From positions 3,348,001-3,412,000 of the forward strand of contig CP030884.1 in the NCBI GenBank assembly GCA_006969385.1: a stretch of DNA of 64,000 nucleotides, read 5' to 3'. A program made the translations under genes and the position numbers. The notes under the pieces are model-generated. The model was not told where the DNA came from and made no database searches. It saw only the letters and a program-made list of their open reading frames with translations. Origin of the DNA: Planctomycetaceae bacterium. Its GTDB lineage: Bacteria; Planctomycetota; Phycisphaerae; UBA1845; UTPLA1. How positions within the stretch are numbered: the first letter of the stretch is position 1; each line of letters begins with the position of its first letter. This document shows, piece by piece, positions 17,766-26,403 of this stretch.

Positions 17766-18731
17766 ATGCAAATCGCATTTGACGGCGTCTCGAAATCCTT
17801 CGGTAGCGGTGCGCGGCGTGTCATCGCTGTCAACGACGTGAGTTTCGAAGCCACGGGCGGGACCGTGTTCGGCATTCTGGGTCCCAACGGCGCCGGCAAG
17901 ACCACCATGATTCGCATGCTGCTCGATGTGTTTCGGCCTGACACCGGACGTATTAGCACCGACGGCGTTGAGAACGGCAATCGTTCGTTATCGTTTCGAC
18001 AGCGCGTGGCCTATTTGCCCGAAGAGCGCGGTCTCTATCAGAAACGCAAAATCTCGGACGTGATTCATTACATTGGCGCACTGCGCGGTATGGATCGTGA
18101 GCAAATACGCACGCGCATGATGCCGCTCCTGGAGAGGTTCGATCTCGTCGATTCGATCAAAAAGAAGGTGTCGACGCTATCGAAGGGCATGTCGCAAAAG
18201 CTGCAGATTATTCTCAGCGTCATACACAACCCCGATATGCTGATCTTCGACGAGCCCTTTAGCGGGCTCGACCCGGTCAACGTACGGCTGGTGCGCGAAC
18301 TCGTACGCGAGCATCGCGATCGCGGCAAACTCGTATGCCTTTCAACGCACATGATGGCCGAGGTCGAAGCGCTGTGCGATCGTGTGATGATGATCGATCA
18401 CGGACGGCGCGTGTTGTACGGCGCGTTGGATGAGGTGCGCCGCACGAATACCGATTTTCAAGCGAGCGTGAATAAGGACTGCGATCCGACGGGCCTACCC
18501 TGCGTGGTGCGCGTGGTGAAGGATGTTGATATGAACCACGTGTACTTGAAGGATGGGGCAACGCTTAACGATTTAATGCGCGAATTGGCGGCCGCCAAGC
18601 GACCGGTCCGGCGCCTCGTCGAAGGCATGCGTCCGATTGAAGACATCTTCATTTCGGTGGCGGGTAGCGCAGCCGATCGCGACGCCACACCGCCGACGAA
18701 GCAGGCGGACGCCGCGGAGCGCAGTCTATGA
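17766..18731 (+). CDS. ABC-2 exporter ATPase (NatA-like)
   Basis: A 321-residue ABC ATPase: Walker A GPNGAGKTTM near residue 42, signature LSKGMSQKL, Walker B LIFDEPFSG, and the H-loop in LSTHMMAE, followed by a C-terminal extension typical of NatA/drug-exporter ATPases. It energises the membrane protein encoded next, which overlaps it by 4 bases. ATG 17766 begins the family-typical MQIAFDGVSKSFG; upstream in-frame sequence does not resemble the family. The substrate may be sodium, a drug, a lipid or a peptide and cannot be told from the sequence. Confidence 0.9.
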   Translation: MQIAFDGVSKSFGSGARRVIAVNDVSFEATGGTVFGILGPNGAGKTTMIRMLLDVFRPDTGRISTDGVENGNRSLSFRQRVAYLPEERGLYQKRKISDVIHYIGALRGMDREQIRTRMMPLLERFDLVDSIKKKVSTLSKGMSQKLQIILSVIHNPDMLIFDEPFSGLDPVNVRLVRELVREHRDRGKLVCLSTHMMAEVEALCDRVMMIDHGRRVLYGALDEVRRTNTDFQASVNKDCDPTGLPCVVRVVKDVDMNHVYLKDGATLNDLMRELAAAKRPVRRLVEGMRPIEDIFISVAGSAADRDATPPTKQADAAERSL

Positions 18732-20077
18732 CGGGCACGATCGCCAAATACGAGTTTCTGTTCACGATCAAGCGGCCGGGCTATTTAATTTTGACGTTTG
18801 GGCTGCCCGTGATCCTTGGGATGTATGCCGGTTTTATTTCGTTGATATCCGTCGCCACGGCCGGCGCGATGGCGAGCGGTCTATCGGCGCAAATTGGCGT
18901 GGTCGATAAGACTGGCCTGATCGAAACAGCCGAACGGGCGGCGGTCGAGCAAAAGGAACAAAAGGAGGCTGCGGAACAAACGGCCAAGCAGTCGGGTAGA
19001 AGTAATAAGATCCCGCAACTCGACGCGCTCGAAGCCATGGTGCGCGAAGTCATTCCTGACGCTCAAAGATACGACACCTTAAAGGCGGGTCGCGTAGCGT
19101 TGGAAGCCGGTGAGATCGACGGTTTGGTGCTCGTGCCGGAGGACTACCTGCAAAATCGCACGCTCGATTATTACACGCGCACCTGGCAAATGTTTAAGGG
19201 CCTCTCAGCACCGCAGCAGGTGCGGCGACAGTTGTACGTCGGCGTGCTCGAACGGGCGGAGCTGACCGCTGAAGAACGCGCGATGATCGAAAGCCGCGGC
19301 AAAGGCGAAGGCTTAACCGAAACGGCGTACTACGAACTGGGGCCGGATGGCAAGTTCCTCAAGGTCGACACGCTCTCGCGTACCGTGAGTTTCGTGCTGC
19401 CCGCCGCCGTGGCCGGCATCCTGATTGTGGCGCTGTTGATTAACGCGGGTTTCTTGCTGGCGGGCGTGGCGGAAGAGAAAGAGAACAAGGTCTTTGAAGT
19501 ATTGTTCTCGATGGTGCGCGTCGATCACCTGTTAATGGGCAAAGTATTGGGCTTGAGCGCCGCCGCGTTGCTGCAATTGGTGATATGGGGCGCGATGATC
19601 TTGCCGCTCCCGTTTCTAACGTTTCTTGTTATCGATCAGGTCGTCGATTTCGAATGGCACGCGACGTCGTTATTGCTCGCCGCACTGTTCTTTATTCTGG
19701 GATTCTTATTCTACGGCTCGCTCTTCGTCGGTATCGGCGCGTTGGGCAATAACGTGAAGGAATCGCAGCAGTATTCGACCATCATCGCGCTGCTGCCGGT
19801 GATTCCGATGGTTGCGTTTATGAGCCTGCTCAACAGCCCCAACGGAATCGTGGCGAGGGCGCTGGCATGGTTTCCGCCCACGAGCGCCCCGGCGATGATG
19901 TTGCGGCTGGCCACACGCGAAGTGCCGCTGTGGGACGCCGCCGTGGCGGCGTTGTTGTTGATTGTAGGGATTTGGATATCCGTCAAAATCGCCGCGCGCA
20001 TGCTTCTCGTTGGCGGCATGATGCGCGGTCAATCACTTAATCCGCTGAAGATGTTGCGCTTATTATTGAATCGTTAA
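18728..20077 (+). CDS. ABC-2 type permease (NatB-like)
   Basis: A 449-residue membrane protein with the ABC-2 (NatB/YhaP) layout: first helix (LILTFGLPVILGMYAGFISLI), a large extracytoplasmic region (about 60-225, with VEQKEQKEAAEQTAKQ), then five or more helices, with EEKENKVFEVLFSMV, the conserved coupling segment, near residue 255. Its start overlaps the ATPase gene stop by 4 bases. Together they form one exporter. It ends 21 bases from the convergent NHL-repeat gene. Confidence 0.9.
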   Translation: MTGTIAKYEFLFTIKRPGYLILTFGLPVILGMYAGFISLISVATAGAMASGLSAQIGVVDKTGLIETAERAAVEQKEQKEAAEQTAKQSGRSNKIPQLDALEAMVREVIPDAQRYDTLKAGRVALEAGEIDGLVLVPEDYLQNRTLDYYTRTWQMFKGLSAPQQVRRQLYVGVLERAELTAEERAMIESRGKGEGLTETAYYELGPDGKFLKVDTLSRTVSFVLPAAVAGILIVALLINAGFLLAGVAEEKENKVFEVLFSMVRVDHLLMGKVLGLSAAALLQLVIWGAMILPLPFLTFLVIDQVVDFEWHATSLLLAALFFILGFLFYGSLFVGIGALGNNVKESQQYSTIIALLPVIPMVAFMSLLNSPNGIVARALAWFPPTSAPAMMLRLATREVPLWDAAVAALLLIVGIWISVKIAARMLLVGGMMRGQSLNPLKMLRLLLNR

Positions 20078-20098
20078 AGCCCCATCGATATCGAGGCG

Positions 20099-21091
20099 TT
20101 AGTCGTCGTTCTTACCTTCGACCTCCGCAATCGTCTTGATCGTTCCGTCTTCCAACCGCGTGCGAACGCGCAGGCCATTTCGTTTGAGATGATCATTGGC
20201 TTCAAGCACGACGACGCCATTCGGTGCGCACGCCACGCCGATCGGGGCCCAAGGCGCTTCGCTTTTCAGGAGCGTTGTGACCAATCCATTCCGCGTAACT
20301 TTGATGACGCGCCGCCCCGCGTGATAGGCGATGAATGTCGTACCGTTTTCCGACACCGCCAACCCGTAGAGGCGGTTGATGGTTGTCTCAGGGCCGGAAG
20401 TCTCCGGCGGATTGAGCGGTTTGGCATCGAGGAGTCCGGTAGCGAGCGTCGATACGGTTCCCGTTCGATCGATCCGACGTAATCGATCGCGATCGAGTAG
20501 ATAGAGCGATTGATCGGGCCCGGCAGTCATGTCGGTGATCTGGCGAAAAGTAGCCAGTGCCTTGGGGCCATCTCGATACAAAGCCCCGGTCGTGCTGCCC
20601 GCGAACACTCGCACGGTGCCCTTTGGAGATCGGTGATGAATCACGGCGCGCCATTTACCGTCTGCACCTCGAACGGAGAACGGAAACAGCGTGCTACCGT
20701 CTTGGCGCTGCACAAAACCGGTTCCAGAAAACTGGGCTCGATCGCGCGGGGCCTCGATGATCGTCTCGCGCGTGCCGTCCGGTTTGATTCGATTGAGTTC
20801 AATTGGCGGAACACCGGGTTCATTAAGTTCCCGTTCGTAATAAAACGTTCCATTCCCGTCGAGTTGGATGCTATGTGTCCAGGTGTCGCGGACAAAGGCG
20901 CTACGATTGCCCGACGGATCGACCTTCCAAATCGTGGTGTTCACGATATCTGTGAAGTAAATCGTACCGGTGTTGTCGACGACGACACCGCTGCCGGGAT
21001 GTGCCGATGCAAACGAAGTGGCAATAGCGAGCGCGACCGCGCCGGCGGTGATGCGAATACACAGATTGGGATAGCCCCGTGTTGCATTCAT
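20099..21091 (-). CDS. Exported NHL/SMP-30-like beta-propeller protein
   Basis: A 330-residue exported protein: signal peptide (RITAGAVALAIATSFASAHPG) then repeated propeller blades such as GSGVVVDNTGTIYFTDIVN, YLLDRDRLRRIDRTGTVSTLA, LYGLAVSENGTTFIAYHAGR. The blades match NHL/SMP-30 style repeats; such proteins bind ligands or act as lactonases, but no metal site is clear. ATG 21091 is preferred over ATG 21094 because GGAGG lies 7 bases upstream of it. Confidence 0.75.
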   Translation of the reverse strand: MNATRGYPNLCIRITAGAVALAIATSFASAHPGSGVVVDNTGTIYFTDIVNTTIWKVDPSGNRSAFVRDTWTHSIQLDGNGTFYYERELNEPGVPPIELNRIKPDGTRETIIEAPRDRAQFSGTGFVQRQDGSTLFPFSVRGADGKWRAVIHHRSPKGTVRVFAGSTTGALYRDGPKALATFRQITDMTAGPDQSLYLLDRDRLRRIDRTGTVSTLATGLLDAKPLNPPETSGPETTINRLYGLAVSENGTTFIAYHAGRRVIKVTRNGLVTTLLKSEAPWAPIGVACAPNGVVVLEANDHLKRNGLRVRTRLEDGTIKTIAEVEGKNDD

Positions 21092-21204
21092 CATCGCTCC
21101 TCCAACACCACAGCTCTAATTGAACCATCTATGTACCGGAGAAACGAAATCTACGGGAGCGATTTTCGGATTTTGCTTCAAGAATGCTCACTTGCCGATC
21201 GTCC

Positions 21205-24200
21205 CTACGCCACGCCGATCCGCTGCTTCACTTCCGGGTCGGTTTTGGCTTCGCGCACGTTGAAGTACCGCGCTTCCGGATGGTGCGCTACGATCGCGCT
21301 GGTGCTTTGCTCGGGTTCGAGTTGATATTCTTCGCTGAGCGTGATGCCGATGCGTTCGGGTTCCAGCAGCGGCCAGAGTTTTTCCTGATCGCCCAGTTCC
21401 GGGCACGCCGGGTAACCAAAGCTGTATCGACTGCCCTGATAACCTTGTTGGAAGAGCTTGCGCATCTCGCGGGCATCGCTGCCGGCAATACCGAGTTCCA
21501 TGCGGATTTGCTTGTGCATGTATTCGGCGAGCGCTTCGGCGCATTCAACGCCCAGACCGTGCAGGTGCAAGTAATCGCGATATTGATCGGCCTTGAACCA
21601 CTCTTGCGCCACTTCGGTCGCCGCGCGGCCCACCGTCACGATCTGGAAGGCCGCCACATCGATTTCGCCCGACGACACCGGTCGCCAAAAGTCAGACAAA
21701 CACCAGAACGGCTTCTTGTGTTGCCGCGGGAAGTTGAAGCGCATGATCTCACGCCGCTCGAAAGACTTGGCATCGATCGCGCCCGCCTCGGTCGGTGGTT
21801 CGTAAAGAATCAGATCATCGCCTTCGCTATTGCAAGGCCAGTAACCGTACACCGCTTGCGGCTTAAGGATGTTTTCGGCACGGCAGCGCGCGACGAGGTC
21901 GTTCAGAATCGGTCGCACCTCACGCTTCACATAATCGGCGTACTCGTTGGCACCGCGGCGATTCTTCTTGTATTGCCACTGCACCTGGAAAAGCATGACC
22001 TCGTTGATGTAACCGAGCACGCTCTGCAGATCGATGCGTTCGATCACGCGCGAACCCCAGAAAGGCGGCGCGGGGATCGGGTTATTCGTCGCAACATCGC
22101 TGCGCTCGGGAACCTCAATTTGCGGTATGGCAACGCCGCCATCATTGCTCGTCGGTTTGGCGGCGGCCTTCTTATCTTGCTTCGGCGCTTCGACCAACGA
22201 CTCACCGGCGGCGAGTTTATCCATCAGACGCAAACCTTCGAATGCATCCTTGGCGTAAGCCACGTCACCGTGATAAAGCTCGCGCAAATCGTGTTCGACA
22301 TAATTGCGCGTGAGCGCCGCACCACCCAGAATCACCGGTATCTTCAAGCCGCGTTCGTTGAGCACCTGCAAGTCATCGCGCATGACGACCGTCGATTTCA
22401 CCAACAACCCCGATAGGCCGACAGCGTTCGGTTTATACCGATCCCAAGCTTCAATGATATTGTTGATCGGCTGCTTGATGCCAAGGTTGTGCACCTTGTA
22501 ACCGTTGTTGGTCAGGATGATATCGACGAGGTTCTTACCGATGTCGTGTACGTCGCCTTTCACCGTTGCGAGCACGATGACGCCTTTTTCTTCGCCCTCG
22601 ATCCGTTCCATATGCGGTTCGAGATGCGCAACGGCGGCTTTCATGGTTTCGGCCGAGCTAAGCACAAATGGCAACTGCATCTTGCCTGCGCCAAACAAGT
22701 CGCCGACGACCTTCATCCCATTGAGCAGGAACGTGTTGATAATGTGTAGCGGTTCGTACTGTTGCATCGCTTCGTCGAGATCTTCACCGATGCCGATGCG
22801 ATTGCCGTCGATGATGCGCTGCTTGAGGCGTTCTTCGATGGGCAGATTCTCGATCGATTCCTTCTCGTCGAACTCGCTGCTATCGCTAAAGAGCGACATG
22901 AAATGCGTGAGCGGGTCGAAACCCTCGCGCCGTCGGTCGTATATCAAATCGAGTGCCGCATCCCAGCGTTCGTCGCTGATCTTGTTGCGCGGCAGAATCT
23001 TACTGACGTGCACGATCGCACCCGTCAGCCCGCGGTCGCGCGCTTCGGAGAGAAAAACCGAGTTCAATACGGCCCGCGCCGCCGGGTCGAGGCCAAAGCT
23101 GATATTGGAAAGCCCCAAGAGCGAACCGCACTTGGGGAATTCCTTCATGATCATCTCGATGCCGTCGAGCGTTTCCAAACCGAGTCGACGATCGGCGTCG
23201 TTGCCCGTCGTAATCGGAAACGTGAGGCAGTCGAAAAGGATGTCTTCTTCGTCGATGCCGTATTTATTGGTGAGCAAGTCGTGTATGCGGCGGGCGATCT
23301 CTATCTTGCGCTGCCCGGTCTTGGCCATTGCCTCTTCCGGGTCTTCGTCAATCGTGAGCGCGACTACCGCCGCACCGAATTTGCGCAGCAGCGGGCACAC
23401 CTTTTCGAGTTTCTCTTCGCCGTCTTCAAGGTTGACCGAGTTAATGATGTTCTTGCCGCCGGCCAGCTTGAGCCCGGCTTCCAACACATCCGGCTCGGTC
23501 GAATCCAACATCAGCGGCACCGTCACGTCTTTGGCATAACGCGCGGCAAGCTTGGCCATATCGGGTGCGCCGTCGCGCCCGACGTAGTCCACGCAAAGAT
23601 CGAGCACATGCGAACCTTCCTTGACTTGTTCGCGGCCCATCTCGACGAGACCATCGATGTCGTCTTCGAGAAGCAGACGCTTGAATTTGCGGCTACCATT
23701 GGTGTTGCTGCGCTCACCCACGATCAGAAAGCTGTTGTCTTGTACCAACGTGCAGTTTTGATACAGGCTCGACACGCTGGCCTGATGAATCGGCGCGCGT
23801 TTCTTCGGCTTGAGATCCTTAACCGCTTCGTGAATCGCCTTGATATGCGCGGGTGTGGTTCCGCAGCAACCGCCCACGATGTTTACGCCGTCGGCTTCGA
23901 CAAACTCGCGCGCCCACTTGGCAAGTTCTTCGGGCGTCAACGCGTAGTGCGTTTTACCATCGACCAGTTCCGGCAATCCAGCGTTGGGCACCACGCTGAT
24001 AAAGCGATCGCAGTAGTGGCCCAAGTGTTGCACGTGTTCGGACATTTCCTGCGGGCCGGTCGCACAGTTCATGCCGATGACCTGCACTTGCGGAAACGCT
24101 TCGAGCGCCGTCATCGCCGCGCCGATCTCGGTGCCGACGAGCATCGTGCCCGTCACTTCGATCGTCACTTGTACGATGATGGGCAGCTTCTTGCCGCGCT

Positions 24201-24759
24201 CTTCCATCGCGATGGTCGCACCGTTAATGGCCGACTTGGCTTGCAAAATATCCTGACAGGTTTCGATGATGAATGCGTCTGCGCCGCCGTCGATCAGACC
24301 GCGCGCTTGTTCGGCGTAACTATCTTCGAGCACGTCGTAAGGCGCGTGGCCGAGGGAGGGCAATTTGGTTCCGGGGCCCATAGAGCCCAACACGAAGCGC
24401 GGCTTTTCCGGTGTCGAATATTTATCCGCCACGCGCCGCGCCAATTCGGCGGATTGCTTATTAAGCGAATACGTTTCGTCGGTCAGATCGAACTCCGCCA
24501 GTACGATCTTGTTGGCACCGAACGTATTGGTCTCCAAACAATCGGCCCCGACTTCCATAAAGCTCGCGTGAATTTGCTCCATCACGTCGGGTCGCGTTTC
24601 GGTGATGATCTCGGGACAGTTTTCACAGTTCCGATAATCTTCTTCAAGCGTCAGGTCGTATTCGTAAACGCTCGTTCCCATCGCACCGTCGATGATCAGA
24701 ATGCGGTGGCGCAGGGCATCCAGAAACGGGCTGTCAAAGCTGAAGTCGGGTTTGGCCAA
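21205..24759 (-). CDS. metH: Cobalamin-dependent methionine synthase
   Basis: A 1184-residue MetH with all modules: homocysteine-binding domain (LIIDGAMGTSVYEYDL; zinc cysteines in GMNCATG and GGCCGTTPAH), pterin-binding domain (LIVGERSNTNGSRKFK, LMLDSTEPDVLEAGLK), B12-binding domain (VKGDVHDIGKNLVDI, the His that coordinates cobalt) and the C-terminal activation domain (YSFGYPACPELGDQ). It methylates homocysteine with methyltetrahydrofolate. The start is TTG 24759 (MAKPDFSF): GGAG lies 8 bases upstream. That site is held in a small ACTCC/GGAGT hairpin (24767-24780). No cobalamin or SAM riboswitch was recognised upstream. Confidence 0.97.
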   Translation of the reverse strand: MAKPDFSFDSPFLDALRHRILIIDGAMGTSVYEYDLTLEEDYRNCENCPEIITETRPDVMEQIHASFMEVGADCLETNTFGANKIVLAEFDLTDETYSLNKQSAELARRVADKYSTPEKPRFVLGSMGPGTKLPSLGHAPYDVLEDSYAEQARGLIDGGADAFIIETCQDILQAKSAINGATIAMEERGKKLPIIVQVTIEVTGTMLVGTEIGAAMTALEAFPQVQVIGMNCATGPQEMSEHVQHLGHYCDRFISVVPNAGLPELVDGKTHYALTPEELAKWAREFVEADGVNIVGGCCGTTPAHIKAIHEAVKDLKPKKRAPIHQASVSSLYQNCTLVQDNSFLIVGERSNTNGSRKFKRLLLEDDIDGLVEMGREQVKEGSHVLDLCVDYVGRDGAPDMAKLAARYAKDVTVPLMLDSTEPDVLEAGLKLAGGKNIINSVNLEDGEEKLEKVCPLLRKFGAAVVALTIDEDPEEAMAKTGQRKIEIARRIHDLLTNKYGIDEEDILFDCLTFPITTGNDADRRLGLETLDGIEMIMKEFPKCGSLLGLSNISFGLDPAARAVLNSVFLSEARDRGLTGAIVHVSKILPRNKISDERWDAALDLIYDRRREGFDPLTHFMSLFSDSSEFDEKESIENLPIEERLKQRIIDGNRIGIGEDLDEAMQQYEPLHIINTFLLNGMKVVGDLFGAGKMQLPFVLSSAETMKAAVAHLEPHMERIEGEEKGVIVLATVKGDVHDIGKNLVDIILTNNGYKVHNLGIKQPINNIIEAWDRYKPNAVGLSGLLVKSTVVMRDDLQVLNERGLKIPVILGGAALTRNYVEHDLRELYHGDVAYAKDAFEGLRLMDKLAAGESLVEAPKQDKKAAAKPTSNDGGVAIPQIEVPERSDVATNNPIPAPPFWGSRVIERIDLQSVLGYINEVMLFQVQWQYKKNRRGANEYADYVKREVRPILNDLVARCRAENILKPQAVYGYWPCNSEGDDLILYEPPTEAGAIDAKSFERREIMRFNFPRQHKKPFWCLSDFWRPVSSGEIDVAAFQIVTVGRAATEVAQEWFKADQYRDYLHLHGLGVECAEALAEYMHKQIRMELGIAGSDAREMRKLFQQGYQGSRYSFGYPACPELGDQEKLWPLLEPERIGITLSEEYQLEPEQSTSAIVAHHPEARYFNVREAKTDPEVKQRIGVA

Positions 24760-24766
24760 GGCAAAA

Positions 24767-24780
24767 ACTCCTTTTGGAGT
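24767..24780 (-). promoter_or_regulatory. Hairpin holding the metH Shine-Dalgarno sequence
   Basis: On the transcribed strand ACTCC-AAAA-GGAGT forms a 5-bp stem with a 4-base loop, and its 3' arm is the Shine-Dalgarno GGAG used by the TTG start at 24759. The stem is short, so it may only damp initiation. Confidence 0.45.
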
Positions 24781-24864
24781 ATGGTACGACAGAAAATCGG
24801 TTGATGGTAGCAAATCTCAAGGGCCATCCGCCAAAAATCGACGGATAGGGGTCGCTAGGGGGAT

Positions 24865-24891
24865 GTTATATCCATTTATTCGGATTTACAA
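24865..24891 (-). promoter_or_regulatory. Weak metH promoter candidate
   Basis: On the minus strand TTGTAA (24891-24886) precedes TATAAC (24870-24865) by 15 bases, 105 bases upstream of the metH start. The hexamers are fair but the spacer is short. Confidence 0.25.
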
Positions 24892-24987
24892 ATGAATCAG
24901 ATAGAGATTTGACGTAATTCGGCTGAACTTCAGGGGGCTTCGATCTGAAAATTTCGAGGGGGTGTGACGGAAAAATTGGGGCCGCGC

Positions 24988-25812
24988 CTATTCGGTGCCC
25001 GCCGCCAACCTCGGCTCCAAATGATGATGCACCTGGCGCGAGCCGCGGTTGGTCTTCACGATGTGCTTGTAGAGTTCGCCGCGCACGAAGCGGCGGGTGA
25101 CACAGTCGGCGTGGCCGCCGGTCCAGCCGAGGCTGGCGTGTTGGCGGGTGCGGCCGATATTGACGACGCGTCCCGAATCGGAACCCGGGCCGCGCAGGCC
25201 GACGAGGCCGGCCGAATCGTCAAAGCTGCCGTCGATCGTGCCCAGTGTTCGGACCGGTCCCTGCAAGACCGGGTCGCTGGTCGTGTGGTAAACGTAAATC
25301 TTGCCCTTCATGTTCTTGAGGGCTTTCGTCACGTCGTAGCGGCTCGACAGGCTGGAACCGACCATGATGTAGTTGTTGACTTTATGCGGCGGTTTCACGT
25401 TTTCGATGGCCCAAATGCCCACGCCGGTCCCGGCGGATAGGGCGATGATGTTGGCGTCGCGCTTGGGATGGGTTCTTAGGTAACGGGTAATGTCGCGACC
25501 GAGCGATTCACCCGAGCCGCGCGCGATAAAGCGCAGCGTTTGATCGAGCGCCGGGTTGAGCGTGAGCGACCAGCGGTGGTTGCTGACCGCACCCTGGTAA
25601 CCGCGATCTTCGAGACCGGCGGGCACGCCAATGGCACCGAAGCCCCAGTTGCCGGCGCCGTCGATGTACCAAGTGCGGCCGAACTCTTCCTTTGGATCGG
25701 AGCAGCCACCTGCGACGGCGGCGAACCCCGCAACGATTGCGACGAGGCAAAGGGTGTGTACGAATCGGGAATGGCCAAGCGCGGCTGTTGCGCGGGTCGA
25801 ATCGGTAAACAT
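24988..25812 (-). CDS. Lipoprotein with alpha/beta-hydrolase-like fold
   Basis: A 274-residue lipoprotein: signal sequence VHTLCLVAIVAGFAAVAGGC with an AGGC lipobox. The mature part reads like an alpha/beta hydrolase: IIALSAGTGVGIWAIEN (nucleophile-elbow-like SAG) near residue 130, NYIMVGSSLSSRYD, YVYHTTSDPVL and a late histidine (HASLGW). A catalytic Ser-Asp-His set is plausible but not certain. ATG 25812 gives the lipoprotein signal; an in-frame ATG at 25857 adds 15 unlikely residues. Confidence 0.7.
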   Translation of the reverse strand: MFTDSTRATAALGHSRFVHTLCLVAIVAGFAAVAGGCSDPKEEFGRTWYIDGAGNWGFGAIGVPAGLEDRGYQGAVSNHRWSLTLNPALDQTLRFIARGSGESLGRDITRYLRTHPKRDANIIALSAGTGVGIWAIENVKPPHKVNNYIMVGSSLSSRYDVTKALKNMKGKIYVYHTTSDPVLQGPVRTLGTIDGSFDDSAGLVGLRGPGSDSGRVVNIGRTRQHASLGWTGGHADCVTRRFVRGELYKHIVKTNRGSRQVHHHLEPRLAAGTE

Positions 25813-26067
25813 AGGACGTGCTTCTCTATATCTGGTGCCGAAATGGCTGCTGAACACTGAGTTTGACCGCTCCGCCGTCGGTCAATCTATGGCTGAAATG
25901 GTAGCAATTTTTGCCGATCCGTCCAGCAGGAGGGGCGGGATATGGGGCTTTTGCGTGGTGATCGGGATTCCCAATCGCCGTCCTGCACTTAGCCCTCCGG
26001 CCATTGGCCGAGGGCTGCTCGGGAGGTGACGTGCGGCATATCGAAAGATTCCCCAACCTTCGCCGGC

Positions 26068-26128
26068 GCGAAGGATGGGGCACCCGATAAAGGATGTCAT
26101 CCCCAGCGAAGGATCGGACACCTGGTAA
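26068..26128. repeat. Direct repeat, two 23-base copies
   Basis: Copies at 26068-26090 and 26106-26128 match at 19 of 23 positions, both starting GCGAAGGAT and ending in TAA, with a 38-base period. Function is unknown. Confidence 0.6.
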
Positions 26129-26156
26129 GATATTCCGAAGCCGCGCGTACCGATCA

Positions 26157-26186
26157 GAGCCGCGCCCGTGAGGAAGCGGTCACGGT
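26157..26186 (+). repeat. Dispersed 30-base repeat, copy 1
   Basis: This stretch begins GAGCCGCGCCCGT and matches 40741-40770 at 28 of 30 positions. Both copies are intergenic and preceded by degenerate GAGCCGCGC-type units. Confidence 0.7.
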
Positions 26187-26250
26187 GCTTTTGTCGTTGG
26201 GATTTTGCCCCATAAGCGTGCGCTGAGTTTCGAATTGCCTCCGCGAAACA

Positions 26251-26275
26251 CCGGTTGCAAACCGGTGCCACAGCG
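26251..26275. repeat. Palindromic element ending in GTGCCACA
   Basis: CACCGGTT and AACCGGTG form an 8-bp hairpin with a 3-base loop (about 26251-26270), followed by CCACAG. The GTGCCAC end is shared with the elements at 45.6 and 47.7 kb. Confidence 0.55.
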
Positions 26276-26403
26276 CTGAGGCTGCGCCTCATCGATTTGT
26301 TTAATCTCAGCCGCTATCGCTAGGGTGAACTCCGCGGTGCAGTGCGGTTTTATTCCGTCGGCGGAGATGTGCGGTTTCGTACCGTCGGCGGCGCTTTGTA
26401 GTC

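Larger units (their letters stand above)
25813..26403. other. Repeat-bearing spacer before mutS
   Basis: I see no gene in about 590 bases. It holds a 23-base direct repeat (26068-26128), a 30-base unit shared with 40741-40770 (26157-26186), a CACCGGTT/AACCGGTG hairpin and short repeats (GCGGTnnGG, near 26330-26390). Confidence 0.5.

Noticed and set aside
21184..22416. 410-codon open frame opposite the 3' part of metH
   Set aside because: Same reason; its arginine/histidine-rich translation resembles no protein family.
22762..24804. 680-codon open frame on the plus strand opposite metH
   Set aside because: metH is complete and unmistakable on the other strand. The long antisense frame is a by-product of its GC-rich codon use.
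24781..24963. Cobalamin, SAM or SAH riboswitch before metH
   Set aside because: I read the minus strand for the B12 box and for SAM/SAH core sequences and saw none.
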